In this document: piece after piece, positions 9,337 to 19,499 of the stretch | Position numbering within the stretch: position 1 is the stretch's first letter | Layout: each line of letters starts with the position of its first letter | Source of the DNA: Fulvia fulva | Taxonomy: Eukaryota > Ascomycota > Dothideomycetes > Mycosphaerellales > Mycosphaerellaceae | DNA: 64,000 nucleotides | Assembly (NCBI RefSeq): GCF_020509005.1 | Contig: NC_063023.1 | Span: forward strand, 1,302,001 to 1,366,000 | Reading direction: 5' to 3' | Notes under the pieces: generated by a model | Seen by the model: only the letters and a program-made list of their open reading frames with translations | Told to the model about the DNA's origin: nothing | Databases searched by the model: none | Position numbers and translations under genes: made by a program

Positions 9337-9348
9337 CGGGCTCATAAC
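9337..9348 (-). promoter_or_regulatory. Copia-A primer-binding site (half initiator tRNA-Met type)
   Basis: Directly inside the 5' LTR the minus strand reads gttatgagcccg, and a further agcgctcac follows two or three bases later. This is complementary to the anticodon-loop end of initiator tRNA-Met (…CGGGCTCATAA). Drosophila copia is known to be primed by an internal fragment of that tRNA. The same TTATGAGCCCG-type site, RIP-mutated, occurs in copia-B at 9993 and 45276. Confidence 0.85.
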
Positions 9349-9555
9349 TATCACGTTAGAAGTGTGGGAAGTTATTGTACGGGCTCATATAGGGTGTTTC
9401 AAAAGCAGGTTGTGTATTGCATGTGTCTATCTAGAATGGACAAGTGTTGCTCTTGAAGAGGCTGCAGGTGACTAATCAGTCACCTGATTCTTAGCGTACG
9501 TGGCCTCAAGTTTTGATGATGGGATGTTGCCCATGTGCACGCTCGGATCGCGACA
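9349..9555 (-). repeat. Copia-A 5' LTR (207 bp)
   Basis: Identical to 2772-2978 and should contain the promoter for gag-pol on the minus strand. The 9-bp stem hairpin recurs at 9465-9486. I could not place a TATA box with confidence. Confidence 0.95.
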
Positions 9556-9581
9556 GAACCCCCCCTTATTAACTACTGAAA

Positions 9582-9765
9582 TATAGACAACTAACCACCC
9601 TAGTAAGTAAGGGCGCGCCTAGTGACCTTAGGATAGCTTACGCGTAGGTATATATACTTGCCGGTCTACGGGCCGTGAAATATATATAGTGATCCTAAAG
9701 GGTAATAAATCTGAAATTTATTAGATTCCCGTATTTTCGCCTTATAGAGAGATTCTTCGTAAATC
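9582..9765 (-). repeat. 184-bp dispersed repeat, copy 1
   Basis: Runs from gatttacg to gtctata when read on the minus strand. Other copies lie at 34758-34941 and 51210-51392. The first two belong to the inverted duplication; the third interrupts the Helitron. Family unresolved: possibly a solo LTR or a small non-autonomous element. It does not share sequence with the gypsy-A LTR despite its equal length. Confidence 0.6.
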
Positions 9766-9774
9766 TCTCCTTCC

Positions 9775-9992
9775 TATTAAGAATATATAGGTCATAGGGT
9801 TAACATTAGGTGCTTAGGGGGATTAGTAATTAGGGCTTACTAGTTAAGTCCTAAGTATAGCTGTCCCTCCTAAAACACCTATACTAATACTAGCAATACT
9901 ATATATAGATATACGCTATCCTATTAGGTCCTTCTTTGTCTTTCGTATAATCCGCCGTCTTCTACTACTACGTAACTCGTACCTATTTAATA
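9775..9992 (+). repeat. Copia-B2 5' LTR, variant form (218 bp)
   Basis: Begins tattaagaatatatagg and ends cctatttaata, like the 234-bp copia-B LTRs. Only the 3' part (from about 9880) matches them closely; the first 100 bp differ and lack the 26-bp palindrome. The first 65 bp recur inverted at 34684-34748. Confidence 0.8.
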
Positions 9993-10007
9993 GGTTATAA
10001 GCCCGGG
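9993..10007 (+). promoter_or_regulatory. Copia-B2 primer-binding site
   Basis: ggttataagcccggg immediately after the LTR. It reads as ttatgagcccggg before one TG to TA change and fits the anticodon half of initiator tRNA-Met. Confidence 0.75.
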
Positions 10008-10102
10008 TTAGTAACTCGGTATTTCACCCTCGACAAAGTCGTATTAGAGTTATTCCTCTTTAGAACAAAAGGAAGGCAGACTAGAGGCCGTACCCGCCTT
10101 AT

Positions 10103-10621
10103 TGTTAGGGCGAGAGCCTAGCCTAGAAGATGTAAGAGTAAGAGCGAGAATGTAGGTACGAAGTGTAGATACAAAGGGTATAGTATAATTGCTATACAAA
10201 ACGAAAGACGAAGAAAGTAAGAGAGGCCTAGGGAAGGCTAGATATTTATACGCGACCCTCGCGAGTACGTGTCCCCGCATTAATAGGGCTAACCCGTACG
10301 AAGCCGCGCTTAGTAGCTTTGCTCAAAACCTTATTCTAACCTGCCCTACGTTCCGAGTCTTCTACGTGTTTCTTCTAGGGTCTAGCGTAGTCGCGGGTAC
10401 TCGTAGGAGTGCCGTAAGTTATATAGTCACGAGCCGAAGTAAATCTGTTAAGGTTTAGTAGAGTAGTAAATTTGGAGGGCTAGGTCCCGTAGTAAATATT
10501 ACGGGGTATATAATTCTTAGCGCTTATATACTAAGCTAGACTTTTACTTCTTAACGACTTCTAAGTACGCTTAGGCTCTTCTGTCCCTACCTTCTATATA
10601 CTCTATAGGGAGACTATAATA
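10103..10621 (-). repeat. Gypsy-B 3' LTR (519 bp)
   Basis: Starts tgttaggg and ends actataata in plus-strand reading (expected ...taaca, here changed by CA to TA). Collinear with 15873-16391 and differing mainly by transitions. Overlapping open frames here on both strands (10050-10280 and 10189-10458) are not conserved in the other LTR and are not genes. Confidence 0.93.
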
Positions 10622-10639
10622 GTAGCCCCCCTAAACAAA

Positions 10640-13600
10640 GCTAAGTTCCTACGAAGCCGTAGTAGTTCTATATATCGAGGATGTTTAGCTTTAGTACTAG
10701 GCCTAGGCCTAATATTATAGTCGATATACTATTAGTAAGCCCCGTTAAAGAGCTTAGATTTAAAGAGCCTACCGATGTTGACTTCTAGGCCGTCTATACG
10801 GGCGTAGTATTCTTCGATTGCTTAACGATTAAAGATGACATGTTAGATAGGTTCCTATAAGGTATCCTACTTAGGGTAACCTTACTATTCGACTTTATAC
10901 TTAATTGGCGGTAGTCCTTTAACGTCGTTAGGCTCTACGCGGATTCCCCGGATCTTACGGACGGTATAGTCGTCAGAAGGTAGGTTAATAGGCTTGTCGA
11001 CTTCTACTTTATTGGGAGGACCTAGTATGTCTTAGTTTTAGTTTAGGAATAGGTCCTTAGCCGACGGCCGAAGGCGTACGGGATAGAAGACGTTATAGAT
11101 CTTTATGTTCGTAGGAAGAGCTAGATAGTAGGCGTATAAACTAATACGCTCGGTAATCTTAACAGAACCTAGGTTCTTCTAGCTTAGCTTCTTAGAGGGG
11201 CGGTCCGTCTTAATATTCTTAGAGTTAAGGTAGACTATATCGCCTACTTAGTAGTCGGGAGCTAGCTAGCGACGACGATTAGCTTAATCCTCGTAGATTG
11301 CTTATACGTATACTATCTCGTCGTAGACTTCTTTATAGATCTATAAGAGTATAGTAGCGAACTCGTCTACTACTTACTCGTTTACGTCTTCGGTAGGCGG
11401 GAGAGGCTCTTCTAGTTCTATACCTATACGAGGGTAGTAACCTCTCGTAGTATAGAAGGGAGAGTAGCTAGTAGTCTCCGAGTCCTAGTTACGAGTAGCG
11501 AACTCTACCGTAGGGATATACTAAGGCCAATCCTTCTAGTAGTAGTCGACGAAGTAACGAAGGACCTACTCGAGGATAGCGTTCGTAACTACGGTCTAGC
11601 CGTCGGTCTATAGCTAAAAACTAGTCGAGAGGTTATGCTTAATACCTAGGATAGTATATAGACGCTTCTAGAAGTACGAGATAAACTAGGAGCCTCTATT
11701 AGAGGTGATACTATCCGGGAGGCCTTAAAAGCGCTAGACGAATTTGTAGAACAAGCGAGTAGTCTCTTTTACGGTTATACTCTAGTACGGGATTATATAC
11801 CGGTCCTTAGAGTAACGGTCTACGATTACTAGAAGGGCCTTTACCTTTACGCCGCTAAAGGTCTTGCCGTAAGGAGAATCGGTAATAAAGTCTATAGTAA
11901 TGTGCTTCTACGGACGATTAGGAGCCGGGAGAGGGTATAAGAGACCGTAGGGGCGGTAGCGGTTAGCTTTAGCTCTTCGGTAAGTAGCGTAGTTTAGTAC
12001 GTAGCGGCGGACGTCCTTCTAGGAATACGGCTACTAGTAATACCTAGCGAGGAGCTTCTAGGTCTTAGCTACGCCTAGGTGACCCCTAGAGGCGGAGTCG
12101 TAGACGATTTGAAGAATCTTAGCTCGGATATTAGAGCCTTCGGGCTACGGTACGTAAAGCTTCTTATAGAAGTAGACGACACCTTCCTAGAGCTCGTACT
12201 CGGATAGCTAGAAGCCCGGGAATGTCCTCGCGCTAGATTTAAGGGCCTAAACTAACTCTTAGGCGTCTAGGTTAGTATCGTACGCTATTCGTACTCGTAC
12301 TATAATACCTTTAGGTTGCTCCTTATTATTAAACCCCTTAAAGTCTAATTCGGATAAGCCGTCGGTCGTTACTAAGCCCTCTTTATCGTCGTTCAAGTCC
12401 TTAGCGTCCGAAGCGTATTCTTTAGGCTCGGATTTATCGTCACTCTCGTTAAGGTAGGTAGGAGCGAGTACGAGAGTAGTAAAGGAAGCGGCGAGCGTAG
12501 GCTAGCCGTTCGATAGGTACTCTCGAAGCTCGGAAGAGAGGTTATACTCTTTAATGACTTGTTGCTCTACGATTTACCGGCCCCCTCTTCGATTAACTAG
12601 AGAGTTACTAGGGCGGCGGGTAAGGGCGTCGGCTATCGAGTTGGCCTTACCGGGCGTATACGAGATTACAAAGTTGAACCGGGAGAGGAACTCGCTCTAG
12701 CGGGCCTAGTAACAATTAAGTAGCTTACTCTTTATAAAGTAGACGAGGTTCTTATAGTCGGAGCTTACTTAGACGGGCATAGTAGAGCCTTCGAGCTCGG
12801 GGCGCTACTCTTTAAAAGCTTTAACGATAGCGAGAAGCTCCTTATCGTAGATCTCGTAGTTATACTCTATAGCGGTCATCTTCTTAGAGAGGAAGGCAAT
12901 AGGTAACTAGGGAGATTTAGGCGAGCGGCGTTATAGTAGGACACCGCCTACTACGCCGTCGGATACGTTAGTCTCTATACGGGTCTCTAGTTCGAAATCG
13001 AAGTGCTATAGAAGCGGGTTCTTAATAAACTTCGCTTTAAGCAAGTCGAAAGCCTCCTAGTATTCGTCGGTCTAGGCAAACTTCTTACTCTTACGCGTAA
13101 GCTTCGTTAAAGGGCGTACTACGCCCGAGAATACGTAGATAAAGCGGCGGTAGAAGTTAGTAAAGCCTAGGAAACCCTAGACCTCCTTAACGTTCGTAGG
13201 AGTATCCTATTCGACGATAGCGTCGATCTTCTCTTAGTCTATCTTAATACCGTCTACGGTAATAATTAAACTAAGGAACTTGACTTCGGGCTTCTTAAAC
13301 TCGTACTTATCGATATCGAGCTACAAGCCGGCGTCTACGAGCTTCTAAAGGACCTTATAGACGTGCTCGCGGTGCTCCTCCTTAGTCTCGCTATAGACTA
13401 GGATGTCGTCGATATAGGCAATATAGAACTGATTAAGGAACTCCTAAAGGATGTCGTTAATAAAGTTCTAGAAGGTACTAGGCCCGTTATAAACGCCGAA
13501 GGGTATAACGAGCGACTCGAATAGCCCGTAGCGAGTACGGAAGGCTATAAGATACTCGTATCCTTCTACTATTTATAACTTGTTAAACGTAGCGATAACA

Positions 13601-14660
13601 TCGAGCTTAGTGAAGTACTTGGCCTTAGAGAGGCGCTCGAGCGTCTCCTAAATCAACGGTATTAGGTAGCGGTTCTTCTTTATAATAGCGTTTAAGCCTC
13701 GGTAGTCTACGTAGAAGCGTAGACTACCGCCGGGCTTCTTAACGAACATAACGGGACTACTAGCGCTAGAACGGCTCGCTCGAATAAACCCCTTCTTTAG
13801 GTTCTCTTCGAGGTATCTCTTAAGGACAATAAGCTCTTCTCGGGATATAGAATATAGCGGTCCGAACGGTATCTCTATACCTTCTTCTAGCTTAATCTTA
13901 TAGTCGTAAGGGCGATAAGGAGGCAGCTCGTCTACGGCTTTAGTATCGAATACGTAGAGGATATAGTGTGCCTAAGGAGGGACCTTCGTAGCAGGGTCGG
14001 TAGGTATACGCTTCTTATCGAGCTTCTCGAGGGCGATGTCGATATCGCGGAGAGAGGCGGCGAAGACTTAAGCTTTAGGCTACTTAGTAGTAGTAGTAAA
14101 GGTAGCGGCGTTTACCTAGAAGATCTTAGTATACTTAGGACCGCGCTAAGGCGGCGGAGAAGGCGGAGGTGCCGGAGGAGCTTCTAGAGGGAAGCTAATA
14201 GTAAGGAAAGTCTAGTCGATAATAGGTTAGTATCGTCTAAACTAGGGGAGGCCGAGGATAAACTTCTAATACGGTAGGGACGTAAGGAAGCTAGTGATCG
14301 ACATATACTTGCCTCCGAGGGTGATTAACGTATATATAACATAAGTAATCTTACTAGTAGTAGTCTCCGTGCTATTAAAGAGTTTAAGGGTACGAGGGTA
14401 CCTTAGTTCCTAGGGTTCGAGGTTAAGAGAGGTCGCGAGTTTATAGTCTATAAAAGACTCGCCTAGTACGCTAGTGTCTATAAGAGTGAGATTAGAAGAA
14501 GAGAGTTTCTTTAAGCCGGTATTTATATTCGTAACGAACGGTTTATAAGCGTAGTCCTTACCCGTCTCGTCGTATAGGTCTAGCTATATTATATTGATCC
14601 TTAACTTCTTTCCTCTCTTTACTTTCGGTAAACGTTATTCTTAGTCTTTATCGCGTCGAT
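10640..14660 (-). pseudogene. Gypsy-B pol pseudogene (protease, RT, RNase H, integrase)
   Basis: Read on the minus strand: protease LIDTS motif at about 14462-14491; RT with YVDYRGLN at about 13690-13720 and an intact YIDDILVYS at about 13396-13420; RNase H near 12600-13000, whose catalytic region reads TNVS where TDAS is expected; integrase zinc region near 12000-12080 and core with ITIDFI near 11880-11905. Former Gln and Trp codons are TAG throughout, so no enzyme can be made. The C-terminal part to 10640 is poorly conserved. Together with gag this was once a complete gypsy pol. Confidence 0.88.
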
Positions 14661-14689
14661 AAGGAAGACCTAGGCTTTTTCCTACTTAG

Positions 14690-15820
14690 TAGGAGTAGTA
14701 GGAGTAGGCTCGATAGCGCCGATAGCGCCGCGAACCGGGCTACGGGCGTTACGGGTAGCGAGCTACGGATAGTTAACTACGATATAGCCTAGACCGCCGT
14801 AGTAGGTATAGAGTCCGGCCTAGCGACGGCGAAGCTTCTCTTCGGGACTAAGCTTACCGTTAACGAGGCCCTAGACTCGAGGGACGGCGGTACTAGCGCT
14901 AAGATCTATAGCGTTACCTATAGAGACGGGAGGGAGAGCCGTAGGAGCGGCGGCGCCTAGTAGAGTAGCGAAGTGGCTTCCGGGACTACGAGGCTAACGA
15001 CCTTAAGAACGGGAAGCGAGGAGAGAGGCGGTGTGTTTTATATTAGAGTCGAGGCGCTAGTAGGTCTCGACGAGCTTACGGAAGCTTATAGTACCGACGT
15101 CCTTATCCTCGAGGGCTCGAAGAAGCTCTACTAATAAGCTACGGCGCAGAGTACTCTTCTTAGTCTCTTCGTTATAGCCGGTAAACCCGATGTCGCGGTT
15201 AAAGGCCGCGAGGTACTCGGCGAAGCTCTTAATCTTCTAGAGGAGGTTATAGATAGCGTTCTAGGCGGTGGCTCTACGGTCTAGATCACTAAAGGCAGTA
15301 CGGAGGTCCTATATTAAGGTAAGGACGTCCGGGCAGCCGATAGTCTACGTAGCGTTATCGATATAGTATTATACCTAAGCCGCGGCGTCTCTCTAAAGGA
15401 GGGAGAAGACGTACGTGACCTTGTCCTTCTCTTACGGAAAGTGGTCGGCATTAGCTAATAGCTTGATAGTAAGCTATGTCTTAAATGCCTTAAACTTACT
15501 CTTATTACCGTCGAACTCGTCTAGGTCGTTAACCTTCTTAGAGAAGTACTAGCGGCGGTTATCGTCGGCGTGCGGGGCGAGGTTCTAGAAGGTGTTTATA
15601 ATACCTTAAAGGTATATTACTTAGTTATTTGCTTGCTCGACCTACTAGGCGGTCTCGCGGAAAGAGGAGACGGTACGGTTAATAAGAGCGTAGACGGTAT
15701 CGGGGTTAGCGTTTACCTAGGTACCGAAGGTAGCGGCGTTCGAGAAGGGGATATTAGCCTACTTACTAAAGTAGAATAGAGTGTCTTAGTTATCGAGGTT
15801 AACACCTCTATCGGTAGCGT
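14690..15820 (-). pseudogene. Gypsy-B gag pseudogene
   Basis: The minus-strand reading gives a gypsy capsid domain (FDGNKSKFKAF and related motifs near 15500) followed by a zinc-knuckle position at about 14768-14816. There the four ligands of the expected C-x2-C-x4-H-x4-C are all Tyr (LYTYYGGLGYIVVNYP), as TGC to TAC and CAC to TAC RIP changes would produce. TAG codons break the frame many times. Small open frames on the plus strand (13966-14187, 15570-15779) are incidental. Confidence 0.83.
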
Positions 15821-15872
15821 GGTTACCTATAAGGATAACTCGAGTAGTTAACGATTTATTAGTCTTTCGTAA

Positions 15873-16391
15873 TATTAGGGCGAGAGCCTAGCCTATAAGA
15901 TATAAGAGTAAAAGCGAGAATATAGGTACGAAGTGTAGATATAAAGGGTATAGTATAATTACTACACAAAACGAAAGACGAAGAAAGTAAGAGAGGCCTA
16001 GGGAAGGCTAGATATTTATACGCGACCCTCGCGAGTACGTGTCCCCGTATTAATAGGGCTAACCCGTACGAAGCCGCGCTTAGTAGCTTTGCTTAAAACC
16101 TTATTCCAACCTACCCTACGTTCCGAGTCTTCTACGTGTTTCTTCTAGGGTCTAGCGTAGTCGCGGGTACTCGCGGGAGTGCCGTAAGTTATATAGTCAC
16201 GAGCCGAAGTAAATCTATTAAGGTTTAGTAGAGTAGTGAATTTGGAGGGCTAGGTCCCGTAGTAAATATTACGGGGTATAAAATTCTTAGCGCTTATATA
16301 CTAAGCTAGACTTTCACTTCTTAACGACTTCTAAGTACTCTAAGGCTCTTCTATTCCTACCTTCTATACACTCTATAGGGAGACTATAACA
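15873..16391 (-). repeat. Gypsy-B 5' LTR (519 bp)
   Basis: Same length as the left LTR. Starts tattaggg (TG to TA changed) and ends actataaca. Followed directly by the target duplication cttat and by copia-B2 sequence. Confidence 0.93.
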
Positions 16392-16396
16392 CTTAT

Positions 16397-18019
16397 ATAG
16401 GAAGCTATAGCCGTGCTATAGGTATATATAAGACGTGAAAGAGCCTAGTAAGGCACTATTAGACTCCGAGTTAGGGAGCCTATACTAATACCTTAGACAA
16501 GTAGGCGAGCTTACTAAGAAGAGTCGCTCTCTAGACATCGCGTTCGTATCGACTCACTATTTATTCTAAGAGAGCCGTAGTGTCTTAGAAACCCCCTCTA
16601 CTAAGAGAGTTACGCTATAGTATCTTAGTACTAATACGATCCTTACCGACCGACTTTCCTCCTCTTCCCGGTAGATAGCTATCCTCTCCGCTATTAAACT
16701 CGCGTTCGGTTTATCCTATTTCGATCCGATCCGATCGTATACGACCGAATATATCCTTTTACCTAAGGTTAGCTAACCTGTCCCTTAACTTACAAAAAAT
16801 AGAGAACGAGACTAGGTTTATAAGGAAGAGAGTAGTACCTATTCTAATAAGAGAGAATCACGAAATATAGTTTAAGCTAATAAGAATATACCTATTATTA
16901 AAGCAGATTAACTAGGTCCTCGAAGACATTATTACGGACATTCCCGCTACAACCCTATCTATAGCGACACCCTCTATATTATCGGAGTCATCCCTTCCTT
17001 TAGATCAAGCGATAAGGAAGGCATCGTACAGACGGCACAATATAACGGCCCTATATAAGATGTATATCTGTCTGTCGATAGATAATTAAGAGATAATATA
17101 CGAGATCCGGTATACGAAGGAGTTATAGGAATGGGCTAAAGCTAAATACAAGAGAAGACTTCTCGCTACTAGAAGAAGTTTACTTTAGTAATACACTAAT
17201 TTCGTGATAACAGAGGACTAGTTAATAGATGACGCCTAGTAGGAGCTTAGCTTAATTATAAGGAGGGCTGTTTTAATCTCGCCTTAGTTCTAAGACATCA
17301 AGACTAAGGACAGAAAGATCTAGTAACTCTTAGTAGCTCTACTAGACTTATTTGGCTCAATTCGCGATATAATTAATGCCTAGGTAAATCTCCTACTACA
17401 AGACATTCTTATAATTCTTAGGGAGAAGTAAGAACTAATGATATATTAAGAGATAGCTATGTTCGCTAAGAAGGGTTTCTAGGGTAAGCTTACGTACTAT
17501 CTCTATAATAGTGACCATTTTATAAGTAAGTACCTATACCTTTCTATAGCTTAGTAGACTATTAGGAATAAGGACAAACTAGCTAGGGTTACCTACCCTA
17601 CTAAGAGACAACCGTTACTACCTTATAGGAGGTCATTATTACTAAACCTTCGTAATGTCCTTAAGGTAAGGACGGACCTTATAAAGTAGATAAAGGAGAG
17701 CCGTAAGCTAAAGGCCTCCTCTAGTAAGAAGCCTATAAGGGCCTATACGACCTAGGAAGACGCATTAGACTCCGAGATACTATTAGAAGATAATAATATT
17801 AATGAGGTTGCCTATTCTACTATAGAAGCTAAGGGTAAGTACCCTTCGTCCGAGTAGTTACTTAACTCTTATACTTCATTATATATAACTAACTAAGATT
17901 TACTATTTAGGACACTAAAGCCTCTTTAAAAGAGGAAGTGGATCAAGGTTAGGGGTGGCTATCTATAAGCTATATATATAGGAAGTACAGTAATAGGTAG
18001 TCCTTCTAGAAAGCAAATA
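16397..18019 (+). pseudogene. Copia-B2 gag pseudogene (partial)
   Basis: Collinear with 45386-47030 of copia-B. The readable gag starts near 16790 after a long leader. A zinc-knuckle site near 17500 reads YYLYNSDHFISKYLYL: Cys ligands have become Tyr while His remains. TAG codons interrupt throughout. The sequence ends at the junction with gypsy-D before protease, integrase or RT. Confidence 0.8.
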
Positions 18020-18029
18020 GTAATTATAA

Positions 18030-19300
18030 TAATAACCGTAGTCGTTAGGTCCGCGTCTACTCCCCTCGTCGTAACGGTATTTTACGATTACCTATACCTC
18101 CTACTTAGTAGGACCGTATAGGTAGAGGCACCCGACGAGGAGGTAGTAGAGGTAGTAGTAATGACGACGGAGACAACTCTAATAACGATAAGGGTAGAGA
18201 CAATAGTCGACTACGCCGTTACCTACGCCGTAACTCCTTACGATAAGAACGCTAGGGCACACCTAGTAGTGCTTCTAGGGTAACTAGTAATACCGCCGTT
18301 AGCTAGTTCACTACTATCGAACTCTCCGTTAATATTATATATACTAACAAGTTAGTTAAGGACCTAGAAAGTAAGTTCGATAATAAGAATATAAACTTTG
18401 ACCGTTAGCTCGATTAGCTAGAGATCAAGCTGTCCGTAATAGAGTTCTAGACTATCGAGGACGGACTACGCTACATCCTTAACTACCTCGACGGGTACCC
18501 GTACTAGCTATATAATCCGCGAGTACCCTCTAAGCCGTACTAGCTATATAATCCGCGAGTACCCTCTAAGCGTACTAAGCGTAATTACGTTAACCCCTTA
18601 AGTCTATCGATAGGATGATCCAATTCCTTATCGATTAGTATAGTAAGAACGACGTCGTAGGCAAGGCCTTCTAGAAGCTCTAGGTCTTATAGTAGGATAA
18701 GAACGAATCATTTTCTATCTTTATCGCTAAGTACGACAAATAGCGTAACTTATACGACCTATTAGCTAAGACTAATCACCGCCTACTCGAGGGTAAGCTT
18801 AACTACAAATATATAGAGGCACTACCTATAGAGACTAAGGACCGCGAAGACTTGGTCGACCTATACTATAAGCTCGAAGCTAAGTTCGAGCGCCTAAAGT
18901 TAAAGAACCTAGCTATACTACGACTACCTCGTAGTACTAGCGGTAGTAACGGTACTATACCTACCGCGCCCGGCGTAGCCTAAGGTTTAGGCCTTAAGCT
19001 ATACGTACAGATGCCGCGCGAATTTAAGGAACTTAAGAAGCTCGAGCCTAAGGAGAAGGCTAGTATTATCGTAGTAGGCGGTTATGTCCGCTACCGCTAT
19101 ATAGACTATAACTTGTACTCGCTAGACTGCCCTATTAAGTAGTATAAGCGCCCTCCGCCGCGCGCGAATACTAGCTCTATAATATAGACACCGTCTAACC
19201 CTTAGTAATAGGGAAATAGCTAGACTAACGCTTAAGTACGACAACCGTCAGTCCTACCTACGAACATAATACTAAGAAGGAAATATAGCGAGATGCGGTA
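18030..19300 (+). pseudogene. Gypsy-D gag pseudogene
   Basis: Arg/Gly/Asn/Asp-rich start, then a capsid-like domain (DQYSKNDVVGKAFQKLQ region near 18630 when TAG is read as Gln) and a zinc-knuckle position at about 19084-19132, in which two Cys and the His have become Tyr and the last Cys remains. A 36-bp tandem duplication lies at 18500-18571. The frame is closed by multiple TAG codons. Confidence 0.75.
18500..18571 (+). repeat. 36-bp tandem duplication (2 copies) in gypsy-D gag
   Basis: Two nearly perfect copies of a 36-bp unit starting cgtactagctata, followed by a few bases of a third. The unit is 12 codons long, so the duplication kept the frame. Confidence 0.85.
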
Positions 19301-19499
19301 ATATAAGGACTAGAGTACGCTTTACGTATATTAGTAAGCTTTCTAATACCGCCTATTATACGAGGTATACTAAGGCCGAGAGTGTCCCCTTACCTTATAA
19401 TGCCTAGTAGTATAGATAGTAATTAAGCTCTTACCTTCCTTAATTATAGTGCCACCTCTTAGTATATAAACTCTATATACGCTCGTATATATAATCTTC

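Larger units (their letters stand above)
2767..9560 (-). mobile_element. Copia-A: intact Ty1/copia LTR retrotransposon with 5-bp target duplication
   Basis: The element proper is 2772-9555 (6,784 bp), flanked by gaacc at 2767-2771 and 9556-9560. LTRs are 207 bp and identical. The order on the minus strand is 5' LTR, initiator-tRNA-Met type primer-binding site, one gag-pol frame in the copia order (protease, integrase, reverse transcriptase, RNase H), a long 3' noncoding segment, and 3' LTR. CpA and TpG are plentiful, unlike all surrounding sequence, so RIP has not touched this copy. The uninterrupted site is present at 34963-34967 in the inverted arm. Identical LTRs and an open frame point to very recent insertion and probable activity. 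Confidence 0.96.
382..9839 (+). repeat. Left arm of a 2,669-bp inverted duplication, split by copia-A
   Basis: Bases 382-2766 plus 9556-9839 are the reverse complement of 34684-37352. Matching positions add to a constant (1040 with 36694, 1223 with 36511, 2766 with 34968), so there is no indel at the checkpoints compared. The arm carries a gypsy-A 3' end, a Fot-like fragment, an unassigned segment, a 184-bp repeat and the first 65 bp of a copia LTR. The right arm lacks the copia element, which shows that copia-A arrived after the duplication. Differences noticed between arms include TG to TA changes, as expected from RIP. Confidence 0.9.
10098..16396 (-). mobile_element. Gypsy-B: full-length RIP-inactivated Ty3/gypsy element with cttat target duplication
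   Basis: The element proper is 10103-16391 (6,289 bp), transcribed on the minus strand, with 519-bp LTRs at both ends and cttat at 10098-10102 and 16392-16396. The uninterrupted target is visible in copia-B at 45381-45385. Internal order on the minus strand is gag, protease, RT, RNase H, integrase. The frame can be followed throughout but is broken by many TAG codons. A polypurine tract (minus strand taggggggctac) lies just inside the left LTR at 10622-10634. No chromodomain was recognised. Confidence 0.93.
9775..18019 (+). mobile_element. Copia-B2: 5' half of a RIP-mutated copia element, split by gypsy-B
   Basis: It consists of a 5' LTR (9775-9992), primer-binding site, short leader to 10102, then 16392-18019 with the gag region, collinear with copia-B at 45276-47030. 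It stops abruptly at 18019 (...gaaagcaaa), where copia-B continues into pol; gypsy-D sequence follows. Differences from copia-B are mostly TG to TA or CA to TA changes, e.g. gccgtgcta at 16413 against gccgtacta in copia-B. Confidence 0.88.

Noticed and set aside
9582..9765. Idea that the 184-bp repeat is another gypsy-A LTR
   Set aside because: Equal length is coincidence; no sequence similarity to the gypsy-A LTR.
10050..10458. Open frames on both strands in the gypsy-B LTR
   Set aside because: They sit in LTR sequence and are not preserved in the partner LTR at 15873-16391.
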